The notes: generated from the letters alone by a model not told the origin. Positions 1 through 13,290 are shown, counted from the first letter of the stretch. The stretch is DNA of 64,000 nucleotides from Durusdinium trenchii (GCA_963970005.1 CAXAMN010023373.1:271745-335744), one strand, 5' to 3'. Translations and numbers: made by a program.

Positions 1-128
1 TAGCTATCTTTGGACATTCAGACATTTAGTAAGCAGAAGTAGCCAGCTATCACTTTGTGTGCGATGATACATATTTACACATGTAAACTCTGGCTCCACG
101 CTCATATCCTCCTCACCTGCTATCTTAG

Positions 129-434
<306 letters not shown>

Positions 435-1700
435 TGACGTGCTGTAGTTTCATGTACCACTTGTTACAGATGCACGTATATACTATATACTATACGGATG
501 ATTATAATTGTTTGTTGTAGTGTGACATCTTCCTTAGCTGTTTCATTTCCTCGCTCGCTCGAGGAAAGACTACGAGGAGGTCGGTATTGAAACAGCCGAG
601 GGCCACCGGGACTTGCAGCTCCGCTCCGACGGCGGTCGTAGCCGTAGCCGACGGGAGCCGGTTCTTCTCTCCAGAGATCTCAGAAATGGCTCCTCAACCG
701 ACTGTTGTACCACTAGATGCTGGGTAGTGTGAGGAAGATCGTTGGTCACTTGTTTGGGAGTGGTGGCGGCGCACAAAGTACTGTAGTTGATCTAGATGCT
801 TGGAAATGTCTTGCTATGTACCTTGTGACCATTCAAGGTGATCTTGCAGGTTTAAGATTCTTGTGCTACAAGAGAGTTGGGTTTTTGGTGGTTTGCACCA
901 CTCAAGCTTGCACCCCGGTGATGTGGGAAATCCTTCCTTTTCGCACTGCAACGCCAAGAGAACACTCGGAACTGTGCCTCATGAGCTCCAGTGACTCCAG
1001 TCAAGATTCTGCTTGTAGATCTGTAGATGCGATATGAAGGACACCATCCATGAAGTCGCTGTTTTGCTGCGGTTTGCTTCGCTCTACCTTGCCATGGACA
1101 TTCACGGATGGATACAAAGCAAGGGAATGCTAGGGGCAAGTTCTGTTTGAACCCTTTAAAGCCTTGACATCCAGATCATCCAGGGACTAGGTGTCCTTGC
1201 TTTTTCTTGCTGATCCTGTAGAACGAGCCAACTGCTTAGGTGAAGGTGAAGAAGAAGGCTATGGCGATGAATTCTAATTCGTCTCACGCAGAGTCCGGGA
1301 AGAAGAACTTCCCGGACGATCGCTGGCACTACCAGCAGTGGGATCGCGGGGGGAAGAAGAGCTGCGGAACGAGCGCTGGGGACTCGAAGGACCTCCCCAG
1401 AACCAATCACACATACTTGATCAATCTTTATCAATCTTGTGAAGATGTCCATCTGTATCCATTTGCATCATGCTTTATGAATCGGTTTTCAATGCTTATG
1501 AATCGATGTTCAAGTGCGAATGCTTCATGACCCGGTCAGTGAGTCGGATATGGTTTAGGTGAGTCGGTCTCCACGGTCTCCACACGTTTTCCGTCGGAGT
1601 CACGTGGAGTCACGTGAGATCGCCGGTCAGACGCGGTCACCCAGAGTCAGTCACCTCGCTGGCAGTGCTGGATCCTAGATCCAAGAGTTGTTCTTTTGGG

Positions 1701-1776
1701 GGAACATCTACAGGAAACCCATGTTTTTTTTGGGGGGGATGGTCAAAAACAACATGGTTTCCTGTATAGATGTTCC
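1701..1776. repeat. Inverted repeat (hairpin)
   Basis: The arm 1701-1725 (begins GGAACATCTACAGGAAACC) is nearly the perfect reverse complement of 1751-1776 (ends CCTGTATAGATGTTCC). The loop is T- and G-rich. The arms differ only by a short indel and one G. It could be the end pair of a small MITE or a deleted element. No coding capacity. Confidence 0.75.
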
Positions 1777-1925
1777 TTCAAACCATCTCAAACCCATCTC
1801 CTGCGATTGGACGTCTCGTTGGGTGGTGGGGTGAGCGATCCAATGATCCTGGTCTCAGGTGCCTGGACCCCCGGGTACGAACCGGTGGACCTTGTACCCA
1901 GTCCCTAAACCTGGGCTGCAACCAT

Positions 1926-2035
1926 CTCAGAAGATGGTTAGACTCCCCCCAACCCACCCTGGCAGGGTTAGACTCCCTGGTTAGACTCCAAACCCCACCC
2001 TGGTTAGACTCCCCCAACCACACCCTGGCTGTGGT
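1926..2035. repeat. Minisatellite, ~25-bp unit
   Basis: Four degenerate copies of a unit of the form GGTTAGACTCCCCCAACC followed by CACCCT lie head to tail. The open frames across it are repeat artefacts. Confidence 0.75.
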
Positions 2036-3587
2036 CCCCACAATCCAATCAGTGTTTTGTTTTGTTTGTCTTCTCCGGGTCGAACTTCTCACCGGCTTCT
2101 CCACCGGCTTCTCGACCGTCAGGCCCTGCGCGATGAAGACCGCGACCAGGCGAGCTGCGGCGTTGTGCGTTACCGCACTGTGCGCGAGTGAAAGTGATAA
2201 TGTATAGATATACTGTATATGTATTGGGCATGTGTGATGATATATGATATATATATATATATACATATACGTATTGGATGCATGTGTTTGGGGGAAGGTG
2301 TACCCTTTTCAATGGATGTACAGAGTATGAATCCGTATCGCGTTGAACACACACAATTTTATGGGTCGATGTTGAAAAAACAGGACCCGTGTTTGGGAGG
2401 TCGCTACATCGGTCCAGTATCCGGGGTCCATAGGAATACAACCTGTGGTATGGATGTGTGTAGCTAGGGAGACCGACCTCCTAGGCGTTCCGACTTTCTG
2501 GGAGGTTCGGAACCTAGACCGGTCGACCCAGTCAGGGCGAATGGGATCTCCTTATTCCAAAGACGCACCCAAACCTGGACGCCCATGGCATGGCAGCAAG
2601 TTCTATTCAAGAACTTAGGATGTACATGGAGGTTTTCAGAGGTTTTGATATGTTTTGATTCAATATGGCAGTGGAACAAAAACCCCCACCAAACCATGGA
2701 AGGTTGATTAGCCCTTAATGGAGGAATGACCAGGTAGCTGGAATCCCACGTTTGTCGACTACCCATGGGCAGTGAACCCCAAGTCCGCCCATCACTCATT
2801 CGTCACTTGCCAGCAACTGCTGAGTGGCGTAACGGCGTGAACTCTCAGGAATAAGGGTGGGTTGACCCCCCTACTGCAGATACCTTAGGATCCAGCCACC
2901 CTCATGCCTGGCAACTCGTTGCACCCATCAGACTGCAGGCAGGCTCCTATTTCCCATACTTGCGCATGCTCTTTGAGGCTTGCGCCAGGTGCGGCGAGTC
3001 AAAGCGCCGGTGGGATGGAGACTGTTCCGTCAGTTTCTGGGGCAGGTCACGGACCGAGCCAACATACGCGAGGTGGTGTATTGACAAATCTTGCGCCTCC
3101 TGTCCTACTATACGGACTCCTGGATCAATGAATGTGGACGCTTTAAACAATCAAATGGAGCAGCTTGAACGAAACCCTCCAGTGTTTTCAGACTGAAGCA
3201 GCTTCGATTGTGAGCACAAACCGACTTCACGGTGTCATCCACCGTGTCATCCTTTGAGATGAAGGACCCAAGCACCGACGATAGGAAGGAACAACTGCAC
3301 CATCCGCCTTCAGTCTGGATGCTGCATGCCTTCAGTCTGAATCTTCCACTCAAGTCATCAAGGTGTAGGACATGGTCCCGCAGCCCTTCTGGTCCCGGAC
3401 GCTGGACTCGGCACCGGAACCAGCACGGGACCCGTCTCGGCACGGTTCCACCGGTCGCAGGCTTCCGATCCGCGAAGTGACGTTGTGGCGTGGGGTCGGC
3501 GTGGACCTTTATGAGCAGTACAAGGTTGGGGGCAACTGGTGGGAAGGGGCGACCTGCACCGGACACGGTGCCCAGCCGGAAAGACCG

Positions 3588-3637
3588 GAACCATGCGAAG
3601 GGAAGGACAGAAATGAACCATGCGAAGGGAAGGACAG
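3588..3637. repeat. 23-bp tandem duplication
   Basis: GAACCATGCGAAGGGAAGG plus ACAG occurs at 3588-3610 and again at 3615-3637, separated by 4 bp. It creates a repeated LPFAWF peptide in the minus-strand shadow frame. Confidence 0.8.
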
Positions 3638-5784
3638 TCTGATGGTGCCTGATGATTTGGGGGCGAAAGGCTTCTGGGTTTGATGACATCGATGTAAGCT
3701 TCTTGTCAGATTCTTGGAAAGTTGTTCGTGGATTTCTGGTGCGGTATGCCACGTTTGGCTAGAAGGATACGAATCATTCATGGAAGAAGTGACGTTGGGT
3801 GTTCAGGAAGGATACCGTTGTTTTCTCGGATCCATGACTTGAAGTTCGGATGAAGTTCGCATCCATGGCTTTGTCATGCTTCGGTCACTTCCCCTCAGAT
3901 CTTTTGGCCTTGGATCTTGACCCACGTGACACACAGAGTGTCCACCATAGATGGCCTTTTACTATTGATTCATACAGAGGATACCCGCTAGTTGGTGTAC
4001 AACCAATAGGTAAATGGTATACGTACCAAACCGACCCATCTATTCTTCCCAAAAGGACACCACTAGTGTCCACGCACTTCTCCCGCAGCTCGACTCACCG
4101 ACGGTCAGGGCCGCCCCCGTCCGATCTCCCAGTGACTTCCCGGTCGGCCGGTCGAGCGCTCGCGCTCGCGCAGGTGGGCAGCACCATCACTTGGTGGGGC
4201 GTCTCCAGCTGCACCTCCGACAAAGCGGTGGCTTGGGCGGAACGGGTTCAGCGGTTCACGGAACGGAAAAGAACAAAAGAGTGGTGGTGGCTGTTGTTTC
4301 CGCGTTTAGTTGCTTTGATTTTGTTTGTTTGCATGTCCGTTGAAGAAAAGCTGCGCAGCTGAATCAGCTGCTTCCTTTGTTTTCCGCTGTTGAAGGTTCT
4401 GCACCAATTAGTGCTGCCATGGCGCTTGCTATCCTCTTACTGCTCGCTGCCTGCTACCTGCGAGCGTACCTACGCTCGGGTGTCCCGTGGCTGTCATGTC
4501 CGCTTTTTTCCTTGAGTTTCTATCCTCAGCGTTCCTTGGGTTGTTTGTTTGACCTTCCTCAAATCATCAAGGATACTATCCTCAAACAAACAGATCAACA
4601 GGGAGTCTCCTAACTTACTATCCTATCAAAGGCTTTGACTGGAAAACCAGCTGCTTCTCGGTTCACACCGCTGCGTCCTTCTCGGTGAACACACCGCCGC
4701 TTGCCGCGCCGCTCGCTCCGCTTCCTTAGGTGGCCCACAACTTCGCCAACGGATGTGCCGGAGCGTTGGGATCCCAGGATACGAGAGACGAGCGTGGTGG
4801 ACGAGGTGCGGGTTTTGCATGCTCCGCAAATGCGACTCATGGGACTGCCATAAGACTGCCGATCAGGCCAGGGGTGGTTGACTGGGGGGTCAATGTCATA
4901 TATATGGCAGTCCCATGGAGTGTCTGGATACTGATCTTTTGCGGGCTGGAGCATCACAGGATCACGAAGAGATAGGCCGGCATGAGCGGCAGAGTCGTGG
5001 TTTGATGGGTGGCGGAGTCAGGATTAAAAGATAGCACAAAGGCTGGTGCGATGCATGTGTTTCTTTAGCATCCTGACAGACAGGCATGGAAGATGAGGAT
5101 GTCCTCATGTCCTCCATGCGTTCTCAGAGGGTTTGATGTGGATATCCCTAGGGATAGGAAAGCTTCGGTCGAGCCACCCTGGATCCTTAGCGTGAACTCT
5201 CTTGATGGGTCATGCAAGTGTCTACCCCAATGCGCTTCGATACCTCGAACCCGGTTGCAGTGTAAATCAGAGGAATGGATGTCAAGACTTCCTTTCCCCC
5301 CAGCGTGGTCATGCCGGCGCATGCCCGACTAAAGCTCCCTTCGCCACGGGGCACTGGGCAAGAATTCCCCAAGCATGCCGAAGCTGGAATGCCAAGAGAT
5401 CCGAATCTCAACACCCAAACCCACACCGACCCCTCGATTTATACGTTTGGCAGTACGTTCGGCGAAACAACACAAATTTCAGTCGTTTGCCGTCAAAAAC
5501 GCTGTTTCATTTCAATCCAGCCGTTTCGATGTTTTTGCAGAGGTTGCCAAATTAGCAGTCGGCAAAAGTCGCCGTTTGGTCGGGAAAAGTTGCCGTTTCA
5601 AAACCTTGACTTACCATAGAAAACATGTCAATGCAAAAAGTGCTTCAGGACAAAATAGTGTGCGTTTGCTTAACAAAAAAACAGTTTTGGATTGAAAAGG
5701 CAGAAAAAAAGGCATAGTTTAGCTTGATTTAAAACATATGTGAGGCTTATGTTAGCTGTGCCAGCAACGTGGTGAACACCCTAT

Positions 5785-5915
5785 ATTGAACATGCGAGCG
5801 CGCAGGTGTGCAGGCTAATGCGCGGGCGAGCACGCGTGCGAGCATGTGAGCGCGCGTGTGAGCGCGCGGGTGAGCACGCAGTGAGTGCACCGGTGATCAT
5901 ATCAGCGTGCGAGTG
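5785..5915. repeat. GC-rich GTGAGCGCGC-like decamer array
   Basis: Degenerate copies of GTGAGCGCGC and GCGAGCACGC recur about every 10 bp. The same motif type appears at 18120-18190 and, in the other orientation, at 28960-29070, so this is a dispersed low-complexity family. The alternating purine-pyrimidine content could favour Z-DNA; that is inference only. Confidence 0.65.
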
Positions 5916-6552
5916 AGAGCTCTTCTGCGCAGTTTGCTTTGTGAATGAATGTTTAATTTAAGATCATGGACTGTCCGTTCTTTGCATGAGTCAATGAGAG
6001 CGTGAGAATGCTGTTGGACACATTGCGTTTCCAAAACCCAAAGACAATGGCAAATCCATGCAAATCCACTTGCAGCCTGATTAGCCTACAACCTACCTCT
6101 AAGATCCTCCAAGTGTTGTTCAGAGTGACACCTGCTGTGCAGTTTGCTTATGTTTGCTCGCTTTTTGTTTTTTTGTTTTGGGGGGGGGGGCGACGTCTCA
6201 AGGTATGGGAATGAATCGGGATGCCATGAATGATAAGGACACAGACTAGACAAGGTAGCTTTATTTACAGTAGTAGAAGAGTCGTAGTTTAGTAAAAACG
6301 ACTATATCATATATATCATATCATGAATATTAGATATGTACAGTTTGCCTCAACGATGCGTTTGATGTTGAGGGTTCTTCTTTTAGTGAGTAGGCATATC
6401 TATAGACTAGACTATTACTATTGACTATTGACTATATATAGACTATAGACATCTATAGACTATAGACAGTCATCATATACTGTACTAATATAGACTGTGA
6501 AAAAATCCAAACACCAAAACACCGACAAAACCCTCTAGCAGCAAGCCATGCG

Positions 6553-6628
6553 ATGGAGCTTTCCCTCCAAGCCTTGGATTCGATCGGGGCGGACTTGGAT
6601 GCTCTAGAGAAGAGCAGCAGGAAAGCCA
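6553..6628 (+). CDS. Candidate first exon, unknown protein
   Basis: An ATG at 6553 opens a clean frame reading MELSLQALDSIGADLDAL, a helical leucine-rich start, ending at a possible GTTTCT donor. Short candidate exons follow on the same strand: about 6828-6882 after a CGCAAG|G acceptor, and 7148-7288 after a TGCAG|G acceptor (a charged frame rich in Arg, Glu and Gln). I infer these are the 5' exons of the long plus-strand locus. The phases were not all reconciled and no domain is recognised. Confidence 0.3.
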
Positions 6629-7147
6629 GTTTCTTGATCGATGTTACATTTTTGTGTGTACACAAGACGACAATAAAGACAAATTGTATTTTTGGATAGC
6701 CTGCCTGCATAGCAAACACTGTTTGGCCTAGTCAAAGATATGTGTTGAGTTACTATGATTCGATGATGACTCGATGATATGATTCTAGATAGTTTTTGTT
6801 GACTAGACCATGGGTTTTTGCCGCAAGGTTCGCAGACCAACAGAGAAGCTGCAGAGCCTTACCAAACAAGGCCAGGCTGCCTAAATAACACTCGTTCCCA
6901 CAAATTATCAGTTAGCAGAACCAAAGTTTGCTAAATAATTGAAATGAAAGTTAGAAGGGATAATGTTGAAATGATTCCATATCATATGATTCCATATCAT
7001 ATCATATGAGTCTGAGTTATTTATCCTGATGTGGACCAATATATTTGGGTGGGTAGATGACTGATATCATAGTCTGATATGAATGGACATGATTCATATC
7101 ATGTTCAGAATCATACAACTTACTAAACTGAGTTGGCTTCATTGCAG

Positions 7148-7288
7148 GCGGCTGGCAGTCCGTTACTTGAAGCACCACGCGGTGAGGGAGCGCGACGTGA
7201 CCGACAGAACGGCAGGCAGCGGCTCTTGGAAGAAGTGGCTTCCCAACGCTATGTTGAGAGCAGCGAGCCCTGGTCAGGACTAAAGTAC
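7148..7288 (+). CDS. Candidate exon, charged segment
   Basis: A TGCAG|G acceptor is followed by an open frame beginning AAGSPLLEAPRGEGARRDRQ that stays open to about 7288. A second frame is also open to 7281, so the frame choice is a judgement based on composition. It lies between the putative first exon and the exon at 7.7-8.06 kb. Confidence 0.3.
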
Positions 7289-7725
7289 AGTAAATAACTC
7301 AGATGCGCAATGGTACCATTGAGAGTAAGACCACAAGGCCCGCTAATCACTAGTACCGTACTACAGCACGCCAGTAGTAAAAATAAGTACTTACTTGCTA
7401 AACTTACTATGAATTGATTGATAGAACACTAGTAGTGCTGTAAAGTATACTACTTGGAACGATGTAGGCGACTTTGTCTACTTCCTTGCAGCGAGCTTAT
7501 ACATTGTTTGTATAACAACTAGACTGTGACTATGACTATTGTGATGACTACGATAGACTATAACTTTAACTTTATAGCTTAAATTCTGTAACTATCTAGT
7601 CTATAACTATAATATTCTCAGTTTTTGTCCGCTCCACACAACAGACTCGAATTCATAAGTGCTTGATGTCAAGGGGATTTATTGTTGCGGAAGAGCATAG
7701 CTGAGCGCATTGGATCTGCATTTGA

Positions 7726-8058
7726 ATGCTCGTTGATTGTTCGATTGCTCGTCCAAGGTTTGGTCATTCAACGTTGAGTGCCACCAAAACCAATCGCCAA
7801 TCAGTTTCGCCAACCATGTTCTCCGCTTCTAGCTTGGCTTTCTGGATGCAGTCCAGCCACACCTTTGTTTCAAAGGTAACTTGGACTGGTCAGAAGTATG
7901 AATTGAAGGGCTTGGAGGGCTCAGTAGAATTTGTTGAATTGATGTGGGCGCCTCCTCTTGCATCCTATGATTGTCTGTTCAATATCGATTCCGGTTCAAA
8001 GTTTCAACATGCTCTAAGAGCTCTAACATGCTGCATTGAGGATAGAGAGGCTTCTAAG
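7726..8058 (+). CDS. Exon of large plus-strand locus
   Basis: This is an open frame of about 110 residues containing ASSLAFWMQSSHTFVSKVTW and ending at an AAG|GTGGTT donor, just before an AT dinucleotide run (8072-8117). The 5' edge is uncertain; a CCAAG|G acceptor near 7757 is possible. No known domain. Codon composition differs clearly from the AT-rich intronic DNA on both sides. Confidence 0.4.
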
Positions 8059-8071
8059 GTGGTTCATGATA

Positions 8072-8117
8072 TTTATAAATATATATATATATATTATATT
8101 TATATATATATATACAT
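8072..8117. repeat. AT dinucleotide microsatellite
   Basis: TATATA runs interrupted by TTATATT, at the intron start after the 7.7-8.06 kb exon. Confidence 0.9.
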
Positions 8118-8703
8118 GAGAGGTAGGCATCACTCCTTCAAGGAATGAGAGGTGGCATATATCGAGTAGGGCAAACAAGGAGATAAGATGGGATAAGTTC
8201 TCTCATGTTCTTTTACTGATCTGAATCGACAGTCTTTTCAGGTTCAATGTCTCGTTGCCAGATGTTTCACGCACTGCCAGACATATTGGTGCAAGTCACT
8301 TCAAGCTTGCATATCCCGTGCACGCCCTACGGACACGAGTGAGCAGCCTACGATTTGCAAGCTACACCTTGAATTTGATGAGACATCGGAAATGCAACGG
8401 GTGAAACTTGGTCTGATGTCCACTAGTGCCATCTTCAGCGTGTTGGTTTCCCGGCTCTTTTCTGATACATGATGTGTATGCTGTATGCTAGTTTTTATGG
8501 TTGGATGATAGTTTGGATGATAGATGAACTTGGTTGAATCACAGGGTGTCAGCGACATTGATGATTTTGAGTTATGAAAGACATTGACATAGAGTTGATT
8601 GATTGACTGCAAACTGAAGGTTCAGCGGAATACTCTTATTGTGCGAAGTCGAGATGGTGAGTTCTCGTGGCTTTCTTTATGTTTGTTTTTTGTTGTTTGT
8701 CAG

Positions 8704-8883
8704 CGGTATCATTGTTTGTCCTTGAACTTCAAAAGGCCGGAGGCCGGACATGACAAGACAATTCAGGCATATGCCTCTGCTGTGCTGCCCAGCAGCCCTG
8801 CAAAAAACTACTGCTGGCGGAATCTGGGGCGGCATTGTATCAAAACAACCAGTTCACCCATTGAGCTCCTTGTTTGCAAGATG
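8704..8883 (+). CDS. Exon of large plus-strand locus
   Basis: After a TTTGTCAG acceptor a 60-residue frame begins RYHCLSLNFKRPEAGHDKTI and runs to an AAGATG|GTTTGA donor. A short exon just upstream (about 8624-8655, AAG|G acceptor, GTGAGT donor) may precede it. Function not recognised. Confidence 0.4.
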
Positions 8884-9400
8884 GTTTGAGACCTGAGATT
8901 GTAGTAGAGTATGTGATATGTATGTCGGCATGTGACATGTGTGACTGTGACTGTGGTCAAGACAGTATGAGCGGAGCTTGTTTTATTAAAAAATCAATTC
9001 ACGAAAGATTCATGAAACCGCATGCGACGTGAAGTAACATCAGAGTCAGGAACATATCAAGTGACCCCAACAGAATAAATAAAAGTGACATGCTTCAGGC
9101 TGGTGCCAAACAGCAGATATCTTTGTCCTAGCTTTCTGCTCAGACTGCGCGCCAGCAAACATGAAGATGGTCAGATACATATCCAGGAATTTGCCTGGCA
9201 ACAGCCTTTTGACCCACCACCCTTGCAACGCGCTTCTTGGCAAAATGCTGATGGTTGAGTCCTAACCCTGAAATTAAACCATAACGACTATGAGGCTATG
9301 AGTCATGCAATCTTTGGGTTCCTTGCTCAGGCATGAGTCTCATCATTGCGTTGAAGACGTCTGGAGAGGTATGAACATCAACCCACTGTGGCTTGATTGA

Positions 9401-9955
9401 TTGAATTCAATTTTTTTGTTTGTGGCCCGTGGCGGTAGTTCGTTGTTCAGGAGTCAGCTTGAGAGGGTCGGGGTTCCCACTGTAAGGTTTTGCACGTGCA
9501 GAGTCTTGGGATATGGATCAACATTTTATGATCTAGTTGTACACTGCGCGGAGTACATCAGAAAGAACATGAAGGTGGTCTACACACCCAGCAACCCAGA
9601 GCACATAAAGTATGCCAAGAAGATCTTGGATATGACTATGTCTGTCCGGATTGCAAAGCTGAAGTATTGTGTAGATGAGTCAGGCAACATGACCCATACA
9701 AAGAAGATGTCTTTATTGCAACAGAAGGTAGACATGTTCTTGGCCATACTCAATTCGAACTGGAAAAGCCCGTCGTCTCTATGGCATCATTGTACAATGG
9801 GTTGCCCATGTGGAGGCCTTCCGCAACATCAGCTGGCGGAACAGGCTGCCAATCTCTTTGTTGAGGTAGTGTTGGCCAGTAAGCCTGGCGTCCCTGCATT
9901 GTCAAGATGGTTGAAGTGTTCACGGACTGCCCGGTGGTTCTTGATTCTTGCCTGA
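9401..9955 (+). CDS. Exon, uncharacterised family with HHC..GCP motif
   Basis: A 184-residue frame contains SLWHHCTMGCPCGG followed by PGVPALSRWLKC. From memory, this pairing of a His/Cys patch with a P-x-L-x-RW segment recurs in large uncharacterised dinoflagellate families; I could not check it. The His and Cys residues suggest metal binding (inference). The true exon probably starts after 9430 and ends before the stop at 9953. The next exon lies about 150 bp downstream on the same strand. Confidence 0.5.
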   Translation: MNSIFLFVARGGSSLFRSQLERVGVPTVRFCTCRVLGYGSTFYDLVVHCAEYIRKNMKVVYTPSNPEHIKYAKKILDMTMSVRIAKLKYCVDESGNMTHTKKMSLLQQKVDMFLAILNSNWKSPSSLWHHCTMGCPCGGLPQHQLAEQAANLFVEVVLASKPGVPALSRWLKCSRTARWFLILA

Positions 9956-10099
9956 TTATTTGTGGGTTGAATCAATTGAGCAACAATCAAGTAAAGATAA
10001 TATAATATAAAGTTAAGCTGAATGAATGATCTAGGACCATCCACAAAAGAAACACACAAAATTCCAACTCTCATCCATCACAGTTATCGGCGGCGGGGT

Positions 10100-10684
10100 T
10101 TCATCCAATGTTTCACTTTCACTTGCTGGTTCATACATGTACACTTGGTCGGTGCAAGGACAGGATTTGCCTGCCACTCCATTCTACCACGCTGCTATTG
10201 TGCTATGTTCAGAACAGCCAAGAAGAAGAACATTCATGGGACCAGTATGACAGACTTGGTACAATTGTTGCAGCAGGAGATTGTTGCAGCAGGAGACACT
10301 CCTTCCTCTTCAGCCGACCCTGGTGCTGCATTCATGGTTCCAGATGTGGGACCTGGGAAGATTGAAGGTGTTAGGGCAAAGAAGAGCTGTCTTTTCATTG
10401 AGAGACCGGAGAGCGTTGCAGAGACCTTTTTATCTGTGGTGGTGGTTGACCCTTTGGAGAGATACATGCACTGGCTTTTACATAACCAAGAACAAAAGCT
10501 TTGGCTTCACAAAGATTCATCAGAGCGTCCTGTTGTGAAGTGTGCTACTCCATGTGTCAGTCCAATTGTGAAGACCTTGGCTGAATACACTGACGGAATC
10601 TTTTGCGTGCCTATGATCTCGGAGACCTTGCAAATGCTAGACGGATGCTTGGTTGTTGCTATTGGCAACTTCATTTGTAATTGA
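10100..10684 (+). CDS. Exon of large plus-strand locus
   Basis: An open frame of about 190 residues includes KIEGVRAKKSCLFIERP and DPLERYMHWLLHNQEQKLWL. The composition is coding-like (mixed charged, hydrophobic and Trp residues), with the best-supported part at 10200-10630. No enzyme signature is visible. The 5' and 3' splice sites are not assigned. Confidence 0.45.
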   Translation, partial: FIQCFTFTCWFIHVHLVGARTGFACHSILPRCYCAMFRTAKKKNIHGTSMTDLVQLLQQEIVAAGDTPSSSADPGAAFMVPDVGPGKIEGVRAKKSCLFIERPESVAETFLSVVVVDPLERYMHWLLHNQEQKLWLHKDSSERPVVKCATPCVSPIVKTLAEYTDGIFCVPMISETLQMLDGCLVVAIGNFICN

Positions 10685-11244
10685 TGTGGTTTCTGTTTGG
10701 TTTAGCGGTAGGTCTGGAAAAGTATATACAGTTACTGTTACACACAGTCCAGTATAATTAGTTATATAACTAGACTAGACTATATTATTTTATATTATAT
10801 TATATTACATAAAAATCTCACACACACACATCGCTTGAAGTTACTTCTACACAAGGGGCTGTGCAGCAATGCTTCTGACTTAGCTGTAGGCGCAGTAATT
10901 CTAAAAATCCCGGACAGCAAGCATGGATGTGGCATGCGGCTTGCTTTAACCCAACCCTCTTCTGGCACCCTGTCATTTTCTGCCTGTACAATGAATATCG
11001 TTGTCCAGTACCAGTTGTTCAATATCACAATGATATGTATCGACTATGAATGGTTCATACGATGACTGTGACACAACAAAATGCTTGCAAATCTGATTAC
11101 ACACCAGACCGCCCCAGAGCTAGTTAAGACAACTTTGCCTGTGATGGAACTAATTTCTTGAAACTGGACGACAATAAACCAGCAATTTTTAAAACAGACT
11201 TTGCGGGTAATATCATTTCCAATGGGTGTACTGTATGACAGTAT

Positions 11245-11405
11245 GACCCACTATGACAACCACTACTACCACCACCACTACTGCTGTTATTACTACTACT
11301 ACTACCACCACTACTACTACTCTTACTACTAGTAGTCGTCGTCATAGTAGTAGTAGCTAGTAGCTAGTAGTAGCTAGTAGCTACTACTCCTGCTGGCTAC
11401 CACTA
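11245..11405. repeat. ACT/AGT trinucleotide array with inverted halves
   Basis: (ACY)n on the left turns into (TAG)n on the right around 11335, so the two halves are reverse complements and could fold back. The Ser/Gly-rich minus-strand frame here is a repeat artefact. It lies in an intron of the plus-strand locus. Confidence 0.8.
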
Positions 11406-11735
11406 CTGGTTACTACCACTGACCAGCAGTTGAACAGCAGTTGGACATCTATGACTATGACTATTACTTACTTTATCTTATTGATTACATACTTAGTTTA
11501 GTGCTGGTAGACTTCTATAGCTTGTAACTTATAGACTATAGACGCTGCATAGACTAGCAAATTATAGTTTAGTTTGTTTACCTTGTGACCTCTACAACTT
11601 ACGTTTTCGCATTTTTGATTGTCAAGGATTGTTTCCATAATATATATCACATTTGAATGTGGCACAAGGGTATGGTTTGATGATTCAATTGGTATGGCTT
11701 GATTTGAGGGAAACAATACTGACACGTACAGAAGG

Positions 11736-12146
11736 TTGTTATTCCGCATTACTCTCACCCCGTCAGGAATGGAGGGGAGTGGGTGGGATGCCAGCCAGAA
11801 AGAAGCATCTTCCATCTATGTGTACTTTTTCGCGCAGCTACAAGTGTGCACACGCCTCTGGAGACGACAGCACTTGCTTTACTCTACCTACCCTCTTTGT
11901 TTGGCTCGGTTCGCCAACAACAATGTTCCGGACGCAGAGAAGGAACAAATATATGCAAACTTGGTTAGCGTGCCCGATTGCTGTCTTGATGAGGGGTGTT
12001 CCCTGCGGTTGAGATCTTTGGAAACTCTCAAGCGTGATTTACCTTCGATCGTTGATTCCCTGAGCATTCAGAAGCCGCTGAATGCAGAGATTGAGGACAA
12101 TTTTGCACGGCATCAGTCTGCGGCGGTCCCATCCAGAGGATGCTTG
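11736..12146 (+). CDS. Exon with CCLD motif, large locus
   Basis: The frame contains STYPLCLARFANNNVPDAEK, then PDCCLDEGCSLRLRS and NAEIEDNFARHQSA, ending at a strong TTG|GTGAGT donor. A hydrophobic P-L-x-R segment followed by CCLD and an NFARxQ helix looks like a conserved structural module of an expanded dinoflagellate family (recalled, not checked). No catalytic signature. It precedes the exon at 12.73 kb, which continues with a similar helical sequence. Confidence 0.5.
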
Positions 12147-12730
12147 GTGAGTACTTCCCCAATTGTTTCGTCCCTTTCCAGCAAGCTAAAAGCGTGTTTT
12201 AAATGGTTACTTATACAGCGTGTTCAAACTATTGGCTATTTATGCAGGCCACTGTACACATTTTAACGTGTAAACTCTCATTACGGTGGCTCACGAAGCA
12301 CAATGTGATGTGCAACTTAAATCGAATATGGCATGTCTTACTTCTACTGCTAGGATATGGCTATAGGCTATAGGCTATAAGGCTTTGCGCTTCTTGATGT
12401 TCATTCCACAGGTCACATAACATATCCATCAAGCATGTGTTTTATGCATCAAACCAAGTCAACCCAGACTATAGAAAATAAATAGACTACTATAAAGTTT
12501 GTACTACGGACGACTATGGCTTAACTAGAATTGTTTGACTATAGACTATAGACTATAGCTACAACAAGAACTTAGACTTTGTTTTTCACGCTAGTTACCT
12601 TTAACTTTTGCAGTTGATGTTTAATAGAATAGTAATTATTGTACACGACTCATTCTGATATGATTCGATATGGTTGTAGTAAGATTTCTTCTTATAGATT
12701 ATAAGCACCTACTTTGACTGAGGAAAGCCA

Positions 12731-13290
12731 GTGGGACTTGCCAACAACGCAGCAAAGCATATCTTGGCAGAGCTGAAGTCTGATCATGTATGCCACAATG
12801 CTCCCTTCTCTCGCGAGTCGAAAGGGCGGAATGAGTCTATTCCCCGTGCTGCAGGATGTGACTGGTCACAAGAAGTCTTGCAGTTGATCGCCAGTGACAA
12901 ATACGAGAACGGGTACCTCCCTTTACCAGCACCAAGAGCAAATGGTTCAGCAGGTATGGTTCCAGCCGAGAAGTCTCAGACTGATGGTTGCTCTTTTGAG
13001 GTCATACAGAATATCGTTGATGCTGTGGACACGTTGGATACTACACAAGGACCAGTTGGAAAAAATCACCGGAAGCGTGCTTTACCAGTGCAGGAGAGTA
13101 TCGACCGTATTGTGGGCGACTTCAACCCATCTGATGTCGCAGCGGGGTCAAAGAATGTCGCTCAGTCCCGAGTGACTGGTTGGACTCTTCATCTGGCGCG
13201 GACTTGGAAGTCAGTATGCCGGCTAGCTGGAGAGACGAAGAAAGACTAGCAGAAGCGCGTGCAGGTTCAAGCAAAGCAAACTTGGCACGA
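12731..13290 (+). CDS. Exon(s) following the CCLD exon
   Basis: After an AG at 12729-12730 the frame GLANNAAKHILAELKSDHV runs to a stop at 13249. A second frame beginning near 13137 (VKECRSVPSDWLDSSSG) stays open to about 13300 and ends before a GTTCAAG, so a small intron ending in CGCAG near 13140 may switch frames. Gln- and Asp-rich, no transmembrane segment, no known domain. Confidence 0.45.

Noticed and set aside
3108-3752. 214-codon minus-strand open frame
   Set aside because: Contains translated tandem repeat, no domain, and overlapping open frames on the other strand; composition fits chance in GC-rich DNA.
11124-11345. Ser/Gly/Asn-rich frame resembling a low-complexity protein
   Set aside because: Arises from the ACT/AGT trinucleotide array.
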